From Gonatopus flavifemur (taxonomy: Eukaryota > Arthropoda > Insecta > Hymenoptera > Dryinidae): a DNA stretch of 64,000 bases. Both the position numbers and the translations under genes were made by a program. Location of the stretch: assembly GCA_018340375.1 (NCBI GenBank), contig JAFFJZ010000009.1, positions 17,500,501 through 17,564,500 of the forward strand, given 5' to 3'. The notes beneath the pieces were generated by a model. The model was not told the origin of the DNA. It saw only the letters and a list, made by a program, of their open reading frames with translations, and made no database searches. Numbering within the stretch: the stretch's first letter is position 1; every line of letters begins with the position of its first letter. Below are positions 34,301-44,640 of the stretch, in pieces.

Positions 34301-35925
34301 AATTCACATTCCTCACTGTGATTTCTTTCAATTCTTCACCATCTTCATTGAGATCATTCACCAATTCCTTTGAAATAGCTGAAATTTCAGCTCCTGTTTC
34401 GATTAATGCTTGTGAAATTCTATCCTGAATTTTCACCATCATAATCGCGCTTGATGATTGTTGAGATTGCTCTTTTTCTTTTTGGTTATCGAAATCTCTT
34501 ATCAATTTTTCCAGCCGTATTATCGATAAATTTGGTGGTGTTTCATCGCATTCTCCGATAGTCTCTATAACTTCTAGATCCTCGTACTCGTCGTCTAGAT
34601 CTCTTTTATTGATTGCTGAAATTGTCTTTGTCTGACTACGGGTTTTTATTCTGTCTCGTTGTAGTGATACTATTACATTATCTCTCCGTTTTGTTTCACT
34701 ATCATTTGGTTCCGTACTTTCTCTCCATTTTGTATCTTTTGGTGTCGATTGATCGGAAGGTTGAGTGGTCTCACTCTTCTCAGTATTCAATTTGAATTTC
34801 TGAACATCTTCTCCCTTTGAATTACTGGGTCCATCTTTCTCGTATTGTCTCTGACGATAAAAGAAATCTTGTTGATCCTGTATTTCCTCCAATATCATGG
34901 CTGCATCATCAAGAGAACGAGTTATACTTGGCCGTAATTCTCCCGCGGTATCCATGGGAAAATGACGTTTCAACGATCTGATAACCTCATGAACCCCCAT
35001 TGGAGGATTCAAATTTTGCGCCTCGCGTGCAAATCTGAGGGAATATTCCAACATGGTTTCGTCGGTATTGTATCTATATTTCCCTGTTAACAGCTCTTCT
35101 CTGGAGCGAGCTTGCGCTTCTTCTCCCCAGAAAAATTTGATGAATGCTTCTCTAGCCTGAGTATTGTCACGAAAATTGTTCAGTTCGAACCAATTCTTCG
35201 CTTGATCTTTCAAGCATCTTGCGAACAGGAATTTTTTCTCAAAATCCGACACGTTTCCATATTCCAGTATTTCATCGAATCTATTTAGGAATCTTATTGG
35301 GTTAGTTCGATCCTTTTTTCCGGAATATGAGATCTCTTTCAACAACATGAGAACTCCGTTCTTCCTCAGACTCCTAAAACGGCTGGAATTCTGAGTTTCT
35401 TCGGAAGTTGCTCCTTCGTTATTTCGAATTTCCCTATTCTCTTGATTTCTTGATCTTTCTTGATAGATATCCCGATGATTTCTGGAATATCTTGGACTTT
35501 TCATATTTTCCAAACGATTACTCATACTTTGGACATCATTTTCAACCTGATTCAACCGATTACCAAGGCTTTGTTGGATCCAATAAATCTGTCATTCTAT
35601 TCTCGAATCGACCCAATTCATGATTCGATTGATTTTCATCTCGGTTAGACTGATTATTATCTCTCGGGGGTCGACCTCTTGGTCTAAGATTTTGACTGGG
35701 AGGTAGATTTTCCCCTTCGTATTGTTGACGTCTGTGATCATTGGACGAATTATTTATTTCATCACCAGCTTCATTATTCGCACTATCTCGTTGATCAACA
35801 TTATTCAACTCGTTGTCTGCATTCTGATCTCCTATATTATCAAATCCTTCTCGATTTCGCATAGATTGTCTTTGTCCGCGATTACTTCGACCTCGGCCGC
35901 GGTTCATCGGACTATGTGGAATCAT
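31317..35925 (-). pseudogene. Gypsy-type gag-pol, broken
   Basis: The N-terminal part (35925-35560) is RG- and N-rich; it passes by a +1 frame change near 35575 into a coiled-coil-like segment and a retrotransposon gag domain (DPxR-like RFLNRFDEIL, AKNWFELN) in the frame 35555-33318. Protease follows (IETGAEISAI, where D of the usual DTGA is E). RT has SRLNVRHAFWQ (the first catalytic D is N), NRMPFGLK and IIYPDDILIA (P in the YxDD position). A TGA at 33318-33320 and another at 32826-32828 interrupt the same frame before and after RNase H (EADASHTGLGAAL, YTTTEKEALAI). Integrase has the zinc-binding HLGSGKIYE and CIECQ, SLDLYGPLP, LTDQGKQF, NPVERVMRE, and a GPYEI C-terminal motif. It ends at 31317. 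Confidence 0.93.
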
Positions 35926-36130
35926 GATGAACTATTCGAATAAAGATTTATTTGTAAACTCTTGATTTTTCAACTTTTATATAGCCTTTGCGCGACTATT
36001 TGCAATGTTACACTTCACTAAATACTTTTGATTAATTTACTCTTTCCGCGATCCGCGATATAGGCATTGCTCGCCTATTAATCATTTTCGCACTTTTGTA
36101 TCGACATGGGAGAATCCAATAATCTACGCC

Positions 36131-36148
36131 GTCCTGTCACGGTCGCCA
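36131..36148 (-). promoter_or_regulatory. Primer-binding site, tRNA-Arg type
   Basis: Four bases inside the 5' LTR the minus strand reads TGGCGACCGTGACAGGAC. This complements the 3' end of an arginine tRNA as I remember the insect sequence, a primer used by several gypsy-type families. Confidence 0.75.
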
Positions 36149-36152
36149 ATTC

Positions 36153-37033
36153 TGTAGCGGTACCCTTAAAAACAAAATTATGTTCAAATAATTTTGCATG
36201 GTACTTGCAGGCTCGTAAGAATGAATTTTGATACGAAACGATTCGACCCGAAGATGCCACGTAGCAGAATCACCTCCGAAGATAAACTCGACGGTCGCCA
36301 GTTTGTTTTTCCGGTGCAAACAAACAAACCACTCTGTTCAACCTTTTCGCTTGATAATTGATTTATTACCAGTAATCAACACCAATTCCACCCACACTTA
36401 ACTTCTTACTTGGATAGGAAATGGAAAGGTTGATATGAAACTTCAAAGTTTTAATCAATCATAATTATTTCAATGAATATTGTTTATTCAAGAAGAGAAC
36501 ATTTTGTCATCGTTAACATAACACTTCTTCATATATATATAACTTCCACTTGAAACCACAGTTCGCGTCTGAGTTCTGCTCTCTATTGCCGGAAGATGTG
36601 GAATCCTTTAGAGCGGTTGACGCGCTCCTTATATACCCGTTGCGGGGTCTGATGACAATCCTGAATCTTATGCCTTATCAATTATTCCGATTTGAATTTA
36701 TAACCAAGATATTCAGGATACTTCCCTGAATATCTTCATTTATTAGTAAATAAAAAAAAACTCTTTTATTTAAATATTATAATTCTATTCTATCTATACC
36801 TCAATATGCTTATGTTAGTATGTTGGGTTCGCATTGAATTAAGTGATTGCATATCTTTTTTGGATTTTAACTGAAACTAAGTTATTTATTGTGTCTTTCT
36901 GAGTATCTCTGTTTATTTCTTCTCAATCACTATTATTATACTCATGATTTTACCAATAAATCGCCATCGAGTCTATTTCGCTATAATGCTTCTAATCTTG
37001 ATTTTGTTTTCAGCGATTATTCGTCCGTGCACA
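36153..37033 (-). repeat. 5' LTR of the gypsy-type element (right copy)
   Basis: 881 bp, directly repeated with 28737-29616. The edges are TGTAGCGGTACCC and TATTCGTCCGTGCACA on the plus strand. Small substitutions separate the two copies. Confidence 0.95.
36628..36635 (-). promoter_or_regulatory. TATA box in the gypsy 5' LTR
   Basis: TATATAAG followed by GAGCGC on the minus strand. It would start the genomic transcript toward gag. No clear initiator is seen at +1. Confidence 0.6.
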
Positions 37034-37150
37034 ATTGGTTTGAAAATATCTATTGTAGCAAATGTTTTTTTTTTCATAAAAGAATACATATATTCGAAAC
37101 ATGAAAGTGATGTATGATTCTTGATAAAAAATTTTGAATTGGCAACCAAG

Positions 37151-37228
37151 AGCTCGGCTCGGCTCGAGCTGTGGCTCGAAGCTTGAATGAGCCCAGCTCG
37201 AAAAAAGCGACCTCAGCTCGGCTCGGAG
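37151..37228. repeat. Right subterminal GGCTCG repeats of the hAT element
   Basis: GAGCTCGGCTCGGCTCGAGC, GGCTCGAAGC and CAGCTCGGCTCGG precede the right inverted repeat, mirroring 20746-20892. Confidence 0.85.
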
Positions 37229-37243
37229 CTCGCGGCAACACTA

Positions 37244-37480
37244 ACTGTCAATTTCCCCAATCAAGATCGTAGGCGATGGATGAAAAAGATCATACCGAGG
37301 CTGCTCACGGATGATTATTAAAGTTTATTGGCTAATTCTTTACAGGCAACAGTATCATGCATATACCATAATCCTCAATGGACAGTTGGCTAGTATCTAC
37401 TATTCCGCAACCAGAATCGTGAACAAATCATTAAACAGATAGTATCAAGCCAGCTTAAAGGATGGTGAATGGATAAAATA
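37244..37480 (+). repeat. Dispersed repeat X, copy 2, second part
   Basis: Continues the repeat interrupted at 20736. It matches, inverted, the start of the block at 44690-44850 (ATCCTAATTGGAGAAAT, GATCATACCGAG-like words). Confidence 0.7.
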
Positions 37481-39329
37481 TTATCCGCCTCGCATACCCT
37501 GATCGATAATGACTACACTCAAGACTGACTAACGCGACTGAAGATGTAGTTCATTCTAAAATAACTGTGCCAAATCTTTTCCATTTCTCTTCAAAAAGAA
37601 AACTATCAAGAAGAAAATTTCTCTTCAAAAAGAAAAGAAAGGTACGTTTATCATGATCTTATTGTTAGTGTAGCTTTGATGTGGAGTAATATATCTGATC
37701 ACAATTCCTTCATAAACAGAATCATAGTGCATAAGCTGAACACCCTCGCATCACACGGAATGTTGTTTCTCCATTCAGAACCGTAACCAAATATAAAGCA
37801 GATTATACATAGTGTGTTTGAAGAAAATCGCGCGGATGAAATTGAACCTCCTGTATAGAGACCAGTTCATAAGTAGTGAAGAATGATTGCAGTTCAGCCC
37901 AAACAAAGTGACTGGACAGATGACTGATACTTTAAACTAATGCTATATCCGAAATCAAGGGTTCAAGTCACAATGTATTCAGAGCTTGTCTGATTTGAAA
38001 TTATAAAACATTTTTGTTTCTTGATATCTTGAGCCTACTATTATGAATGCTAAGAGTGTCTTTTGGTATAACCTGAAACTGATTATGATCCATACATCAG
38101 CAAGATGTTATTGTGTTGTTTTACACACATAGATTTATCCAGATCATTTTAACATAGGTCGTGTCCCCAGTCACTTTGGTCAGACTGAAATATGATTAAT
38201 CTTAACTGCAGTTTCTACAAAGAGGATATTGCTCCATGCTTTTGATTGTCCTTGAGAAGATTGTATATAAACTGCTCTGCTTAAATCATTGAGGAAACAT
38301 CAATAGCAAAGCACTCAACACTAAAAACTGTAGGATATCCACCATACTTCTGGTGGTACAGAAATTGTAAATGATCAACTATAACGATAATGCGAACTAT
38401 ATAATAATCAATAATGATAATGGTAATGGGACGATAATTAACTATATACCTGACTATATAACCTCATAAATTCCAAAAACATCACAAACAATACGGTCAT
38501 TTGAACTTCATCTTTTTCACTCGGAACTGGTGTCAGAATCTCAATAATTCCTTCCTAAAGGTCCCTCTCGTCAGTTTCTTGATCAAGATAAATTCAAAAC
38601 TTATTTCTATTCATTATAATTTGAAATTGATGAAGAAAAATCGGTATGGAGAACCATACAGTACTTCCATGTTCTCAATGAAAATGAAAATACAGGTTTA
38701 TTGCACCTTGAAACACAAAACCATGCAAATTCCTGAAGACGATATTTCCACATTTCTCAACCGATTGAGATGAAACTCATATGGGGTCACTACGAGATTG
38801 TAACTGAAACGCGGTAGAAATTTCATTGTAATCCAACAACGGAGCGAAGATATGTGCGATCGCTAAATCACGAATTTTTAAGGAATTTCTTCCCTCCTGA
38901 TGCCGCTCTTCTATCAGAATCTGGTTCAAACTCTTATGGGGCCACTTTCGACACTTCATCAGACGGTGGTCAAAATTTCATAACAATTGGATGATAGGAA
39001 CGAAATATACCCCCATGATACCGGTAATTACCAGATTTTCAAAATTTGTTTTGAAGCTTAGTGCTTACCACTTTCTTCCCGCACTTCGGATTTGCTGGAA
39101 ATTTATACCGTACAACTGACACCCCGTGAACTATGCTCAAACAGGACCCCCCCCCAGACATTGAAAGTCAGGGAAACTCAGGGAATTCTTATTCAATCAG
39201 GGAGAGTCAGGGAACGTTTGCAAAATGCTCCATTAGTCAGGGAAATCCATTGAAATTTATAAAAAGTCAGGGAAAATTGGAACATTTGATTCCAGCAGAA
39301 AATTTTCGAGGTCCATTTGTGTATTTTTT
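37481..39329. other. Unassigned sequence with minor repeats
   Basis: No gene is supported; the 90-codon frame at 38501-38773 has no motif. An inverted pair CAAAGTGACTGG (37904-37915) and CCAGTCACTTTG (38167-38178) could be the ends of a MITE of about 280 bp. A pair of diverged direct repeats spans about 38760-39000. Confidence 0.4.
39170..39285 (+). repeat. AGTCAGGGAAA tandem words
   Basis: AGTCAGGGAAA or close variants recur about five times with irregular spacing, after a run of C. The larger unit it belongs to is not visible. Confidence 0.6.
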
Positions 39330-39599
39330 ACCCAGCCAGCACAAATGATCAATTTGAATTCATAAAGACTTCCCAAAGACTCTCTGAATAATCGCCGTTA
39401 TGCAACCAATAATGAATTCAATGAGAATTCAATGAAGTCAAAATCAAAATGCATTTAATGCACGCAGAATTCATTATGGAGTCTTGATACGAATTCTTTC
39501 TGAACATTAGGTTATTCATTTAGAGTTTGTTTTGGATTCAAAATATTCATAATAAATACATATTCATGAGCATAACGGGAACTCTTGTACTGTATGGGT
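39330..39599. mobile_element. Diverged MITE, CCCAGCCAGCACA family
   Basis: The ends ACCCAGCCAGCACA and TGTACTGTATGGGT are imperfect inverted repeats. Interior words (GAATTCATAAAGAC, GGATTCAAAAT) relate it to 5-120 and 21347-21456. Confidence 0.5.
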
Positions 39600-39805
39600 G
39601 AAGTATAAATTTCATTGAATTGCCTTGCGATTTTGTTTGCAAATACCATTCCTTTGGTTTGGTTCAAAACGCGATGTCAGGAGAATAAGTATTCACAGTT
39701 GATCTATTGACTGTGCTTATTTTATTTCAATCCGTAGATCACCTCCAAACGTCTCAAAATACTATAAGAAAAGCGGTGTCAGAATTAACACCGCGCGGAT
39801 TCTAT

Positions 39806-39921
39806 AAAAGTCCACTCCGGAATTCAGTGTTAAAATAATTCCAAATGGTATTAGAATGACACCATACGGTGTCGAAATAACACCGTCAGGTGTTGAAACA
39901 ACATCATCCGGAGTGGACTTT
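39806..39921. mobile_element. Foldback MITE with AAAGTCCACTCCGGA ends
   Basis: AAAGTCCACTCCGGA and TCCGGAGTGGACTTT are perfect inverted repeats. Between and around them GGTGTCGAAATAACACC-like words repeat on both strands. The element may extend somewhat further out on both sides. Confidence 0.7.
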
Positions 39922-40230
39922 ACCTAACACTGCCAAATTTTTTAGAGTGAAGTGTAATACCATTCAAGGGAATATCCAAAAATTCACTACCTTACTTGAA
40001 GTGAATAATAATAAATTACATGCCTAGAGTTCCACATCGCCGCAAACCTTGAATGGCTAAGTGATTTCTGAAGGTTCGAAAATAAAATTGTAAAATTTTA
40101 ACCTCCAAACATTAACAAATTTGAATTTTTCCGTCCCCCACTTCCTTATGCTCGAGTCCCCTCAGAGGAGGATAGTGAGTTTCTGAATACGCCCTTGATA
40201 CCATGACATGGATAGGGAAGTATACATATA

Positions 40231-41240
40231 CATTCTGTCAAAAAAGTACCGGGAATTGATCATTCAAACAGTGCGGCTAACGGATTTGTCAACATTCTTT
40301 TTGTTGTTAAGTTGGTACATTCGTCCTGTATATTGACGAGGAGTTCGACTGTCATCTGTCATTCAGTTTGTTTACAGTGCTCGATCTTTTCAGTTCTCTC
40401 AAGTGTGTCCCGCGATTGTCACAGTGGATACAAAGATTGAACGAAGAATTTGTTTTAAATTTTGCGTTGCAAATGGAATTTCGTGTGCCGAATCGCTTGG
40501 AAATATTGGAGAAGGCTTACGGTGAATTGACTCTATCAAAAACACGTGCATATGAGTGGTACAGTGCATTCAAAAGTGGTCGAGATGTGGTGGAAGATTT
40601 GCCTCGCTCTGGTCGTCCATTGACGTCTTTAACTGAAGTCAATATCGATGAAGTGAAGGAAATGGTGACTGAAAATCGTCACTTAAGTTTGAGAGAGATA
40701 GCAGGTGAACTTTCTGTGTCTTACGAATCAGTTCGTACTATTTTACATGATTGTTTGGACATGAAACGCGTTGCCGCTCGATTAGTTCTGAAAGACTTGA
40801 ATTTTCTCCAAAAACTGAATCGCGTACAGGTCGCTGAAGACATGCTAGAACGAGTCAATTTCGACTCCACATTCATAACACGCATTTTAACAGGTGATGA
40901 GACATGGGTTTACGAATATGACATGCAAACCAGTCAACAAGCTTCGGAGTGGCGGCTTTCAGCTGAGCCGAAACCGGAAAAGCCACGCCAAAGCCGATCA
41001 AAAGTGAAGGTAATGTTGACTGTGTTTTTTTATTATCGCGGTGTTGTACATTCGGAATTCTTGACATAAGGTCAGACGGTGAATAAAGAATATCATCTAA
41101 GTGTTATGCGACGTTCAAGACAGCAAATTGGTCGAAGAAGGCCAGATTTGTGGAAAGAAAATCCATGGATTTTGCATCACGATAATGCACCATCTCATAA
41201 GGCTTTCACTGTGAACCAATTTTTGGCCAAAAACTCAACA
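40231..41240 (+). mobile_element. Truncated mariner element
   Basis: The left end, after TA at 40229-40230, reads CATTCTGTCAAAAAAGTACC. The transposase is on the plus strand. The copy stops abruptly near 41240, before the third catalytic aspartate, where unrelated sequence and then a satellite begin. No right inverted repeat remains. Confidence 0.85.
40435..41240 (+). pseudogene. mariner transposase, 3'-truncated
   Basis: DD34D-type transposase. It shows the paired helix-turn-helix region (EKAYGELTLSKTRAYEWY, then LSLREIAGELSVSYESVRTI) and the linker DLPRSGRP. The catalytic motif TGDETWVYEYD lies near 40890, and HHDNAPSHKA follows near 41180. A TAA at 41067-41069 interrupts the frame, which then continues with VNKEYHL. 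The sequence ends after FLAKNSTNI, so the SPDLAPCD-like region is missing. The codon used for initiation is unclear; the frame is open from 40368. Confidence 0.9.
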
Positions 41241-41289
41241 AATATCTTCTCTTCATTTTCCTTCTACACTACCTGATGATATTGTTCGT

Positions 41290-42095
41290 GGTGGTACGTA
41301 ACTTTTCTTACCACAAAATAACCAACAACCGCATCTTCAGTGCTACTCATCAGTCACGATTCGGTATCTTTTTGGAACAAAACCGTTTGTTCACCAGATC
41401 ACAGAAATGGGGTTTCTGGGCATTTCTTGGTTGCTTCGTGGTTAAGAACCGAAAATTTACCGAATGTTGAGAATCCTGCATTGGTTGCAATTTGGTCCCG
41501 TTTTGGAAAAAAAGGCCTAAGACTACCGCGAATAGGTGGAACCAAATTGGTCAGTTTTTGGTAAGTTCCCAGTTTAAAACCATAAAATTACCGGATATTC
41601 AGTGCGACCCATCGGTCACGATTCGGTACCTTCTTGGAACCGAACCACTTTTTATAACAGATTACAGGAATGCTCTGCTTGGTAATTCCTTGGTTGCTTC
41701 GTGGTTAAAAACCGAAGATTCACCGAATGTTAAGAATCCTGCATTCGTTACAATTTGGTTCCTTTTTGGAGAAAAATGCCTGAAATCACCGCGAATAGGA
41801 GGGACCAAATTGGTCAGTTTTAGGTGAATTTTCGGTTTACAACCATAAAATTACCGGATATTCAATGCTACTCATCGGTCACGATTCGGTACCTTTTTGG
41901 AACAAAACCACTTTTTTTACCAGATCACAGGGGTGGTCTTCTTGGTCATTTCTTGGTTGCTTCGTGATTAAAAACCGAAGATTCACCGAATGTTGAGAAT
42001 CCTGCATTGGTTACAATTTGGTTCCTTTTCGGAAAGAAATGCCTGAAATTACCGCGAATAGGAGGAACCAAATTGTTGCCAATCAGTCGCACTCA
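41290..42095. repeat. Satellite array A, period about 262 bp
   Basis: The marker ATCRGTCACGATTCGGT begins at 41349, 41611 and 41874, giving periods of 262 and 263 bp. Each unit holds GAACCAAATTGGTCAG and CATAAAATTACCGGATATTC. It is the inverse orientation of the neighbouring 132-bp array, and its period is twice that unit. Confidence 0.85.
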
Positions 42096-43060
42096 AGTTT
42101 TGGTAATTCTATGGTTGTGAACCGGAAATTATTCAAAAACTGACCGATTTGGGTGCTTTTATCTGCGGTGATTTCAGGCGTATTATTTCCCAAAAGGAAC
42201 CAACTTTCCACCAATCAGTGGCACTGAAGTTCTGGTAATTCTATGGTTGTGAACCGGAAATTATCCAAAAACTTACCAATTTAGTTTCTTCTATCTGCGA
42301 TAATTCCAGGCATATTATTTCAAAAAAGGAACCAACTTTCCACCAATCAGTGGCACTGAAGTTTTGGTAATTCTATGGTTGTGAACCGGAAATTATCCAA
42401 ATACTTACCAATTTAGTTCCTTCTATCTGCGATAATTCCAGGCATATCATTTCCAGAAAGGAACCAACTTCCCACCAATCAGTGGCACTGAAGTTTTGGC
42501 GATTCTATAGTTGTGAACTGGAAATTATCCAAAAACTGACCAATTTTGTTCCTTCCATCTGCAGTAATTCCAGGTATACTCTTTCCAAGAGAGCACCAAA
42601 TTGTTACCCATGAGCAGGGGGCATAATCTTGAATAGAAAATTTTCAAACGGATTTCAGCGCCGCCATACGGTAGTACAGTGAACTATTTTACATGTATAC
42701 ACTAACACTAATTCGAAAATCGGTGTGATTTGTTCGTTGTTTGTGTTAGTTGTATCTATGGCGAATAATTCACTGTACTACCGTACGGCAGCGCTGAAAT
42801 CCGTTTGGTCTGTTGCATTTGAGATTATGCCCCCTGCTCATGAGTAACAATGCAAATTCGGTAATCCCATAGTTATGAACCGGAAATTAACCAAAAACTG
42901 ACCAATTTGGTTCCTCCCATCAGCGGTATTTTCAAGATGTTTCTCCAAAAAGGAACCACATTGTCCCCAATCAGTAGCACTGAAGATTCGCTGGTTTCAT
43001 GGTGATGAACTCGAAATTATCCAAAACCTTACCAATTTTGTTCCTTTCTTCGCGATGATG
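42096..43060. repeat. Satellite array B, period 132 bp
   Basis: The word CTATGGTTGTGAACCGGAAA (or variant) begins at 42109, 42241, 42373 and 42505. After subtracting a 222-bp MITE and its 8-bp duplication it falls again at 42867, then at 42999, each step exactly 132 bp. Array A on its left is inverted, so the two form a large imperfect palindrome. Confidence 0.9.
42615..42836. mobile_element. hAT-type MITE (CAGGGGGC family), copy 2
   Basis: 222 bp, nearly identical to 11365-11587, with ends CAGGGGGCATAATC and GATTATGCCCCCTG. It is flanked by CCCATGAG (42607-42614) and CTCATGAG (42837-42844), an 8-bp duplication with one change. It sits in one unit of the 132-bp array. Confidence 0.92.
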
Positions 43061-43476
43061 TCAGGCATATTTTTTCCAAAAGGGGAACCGAATTGTACAT
43101 CCTGTTGATTCCGTCATTCTTTACCAAAATTTGTCCAAAACTTCTCCCATAAAAATACCAATCGTGTAGTAATTTGTTGGTAATTATGTGGTACAAAAAG
43201 TCACAAACGGTACGACGATTTGACCACAATATAACCAATCTCCAACCACAATATTACCAAACCACAAAATTACCAATTTCTTACCAAAAATTTCGGTAAA
43301 AACGTAATCGCTAGGGCCTGCATCCTCTCTACTCTTTCTTTATCCACCTGTAATTTTACTCGAAGAATCTACGGAAACCATTTTGTACATAGTTCATAAT
43401 TTTGATTCAGCGTGTCATATTTCAGTATACCTGAAGTGCTCGGCGACTAACCTTATTTTCGGATGTTTTTAAAACT
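43061..43476. other. ACC-rich edge of the satellite region
   Basis: Words such as TTACCAAAA, ACCACAATATTACCAA and AATTACCAA recur to about 43310, related to the first bases of array A (41293-41330). The rest, to 43476, is unassigned. Confidence 0.5.
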
Positions 43477-43603
43477 CCCCACACAGCAAGCAGTTCTTCA
43501 AGACGTCTAAAAGAGTCCTGAATTCATGTATCTTCAAGACATTTCTAAAAGACATCTTAAAGATGTCTTTTAGAAATGTATGAAAGATCTCTTGCTGCGC
43601 GAG
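43477..43603. mobile_element. MITE with a perfect 20-bp hairpin
   Basis: The ends CCCCACACAGCAAG and CTTGCTGCGCGAG are inverted with mismatches. In the centre ACATTTCTAAAAGACATCTT (43539-43558) and its exact reverse complement (43560-43579) flank one base. It is 127 bp long and non-coding. Confidence 0.75.
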
Positions 43604-44640
43604 TTCTATGCGACAACTGTAATTGAGATATATTCAAGAACGCTCTTAAACATTTCTTGAAGATATCTTCAAGAGCACTTTCAGAACAATCCCAATAGAC
43701 CAATTAGATCAAAGAGAATCAGAGAGGACATTGCAGTAATTCACGTATATTTATTCACAGTGTCCCGCGCATTTGTTTCACGTGTGCAGTGAGGAACGAC
43801 GACGCCGATGATATCGTGCAATATTAATTATATATACATAAACATTCAAGATCCAATACTGGATAATAAAAGTATTGCCGCAGAAAAGAAACGTGTAACC
43901 AATTACATTACAATAATATATTTTGTTTTGTAGCGAATGATCCTATTTGCAAAAACTAACCTATCATTCTGCAGAATCATATATTAGAGGAATATCAATT
44001 TATTATTTTATCCATTTTACTTTATTTTTTATGTACGTACGTGAATTAAATTTCCATCAAATTTCACATTTTTGAGCAAGATAGAATGTATCGAAATTCA
44101 TATTCAAGTGAATGAAATTGGATGTTAAAATATTTTGAATTTAGGTTATATACATGCATGAAAAATGCTTGAAGTATTTTTGCATTCGAATTATATGCAA
44201 ACACCTCATATGTTTTGGTAAGCCTTTATTCAAATTAATAAATCAAAATAATGAATGAATTCGTATGGTTATGGATATTTTAATATTTTAATCAAGACAT
44301 TTTAATAATACTTTCAAGAAATCTTCAAGAGATATTTGAGCATTCTTCAGAAAGTCTTCAGGAGGGATTTAAGAATTCTTCAAGAAGGATTTAAGATCTC
44401 TTCAAGAGCTCTTAAAGACGTCTGCAAGAAATCATTGAGAATTCTTAAACATTTCTTGAAGATGTCTTTTAGATTTCTTGAAGACAACTGAAAGATATCT
44501 ATTGGTGTTGCATAAGACATCTTTTCGCTCACGAAAAGAGATCTTTTGGAAAGGTCTTGCAAGAGCTCTTGCAGTTTTCAAAGACATCTTTTAGGTATCT
44601 GAAAGAGCTCTTCTTGTGCTATAATTGAATTTACATTCAT
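43604..44640. repeat. AT-rich stretch ending in TCTTCAAGA word repeats
   Basis: From about 44300 to 44620, TCTTCAAGA, TTCTTGAAGA and GAGCTCTT recur on both strands at short irregular spacing, like the MITE at 43477. It may be a second, larger member whose right end is TTCTTGTGCT at 44611-44620. The middle (43700-44290) is unassigned. Confidence 0.5.

Larger units (their letters stand above)
28737..37033 (-). mobile_element. Ty3/gypsy-type LTR retrotransposon (8.3 kb)
   Basis: Two direct LTRs of about 880 bp enclose gag, pol and a third ORF on the minus strand. The element is flanked by a 4-bp duplication ATTG (28733-28736 and 37034-37037). LTR ends are TGT...ACA. The order protease, RT, RNase H, integrase is that of Ty3/gypsy. 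No envelope-like gene is seen. The two LTRs differ at about 3 in 100 positions over the part I compared, so the insertion is not brand new. Stops, frameshifts and catalytic substitutions make it non-autonomous now. It lies inside the hAT element, so it is younger than that insertion. Confidence 0.95.
20737..37243 (+). mobile_element. hAT DNA transposon (about 8.2 kb without its insert)
   Basis: The termini TAGTGTTGCCGCGAGC and GCTCGCGGCAACACTA are exact inverted repeats. A perfect 8-bp duplication ACTGTCAA lies at 20729-20736 and 37244-37251. Arrays of GCTCGGCTCGAG-like words lie next to both ends, a usual place for transposase-binding sites. The BED-type transposase gene is on the plus strand with its own promoter. 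An 8.3-kb gypsy-type element is nested at 28737-37033. The transposase has stops and frameshifts, so the copy cannot move itself. Confidence 0.95.

Noticed and set aside
35560..35600. Programmed +1 frameshift in the gypsy gag
   Set aside because: The frame change lies before the capsid-like domain, where programmed shifts are not expected; a one-base indel is simpler. Aligning sister copies would settle it.
42096..43060. CRISPR array
   Set aside because: The repeats are 132 bp, contiguous and diverged, with no unique spacers, in eukaryotic DNA; it is a satellite.
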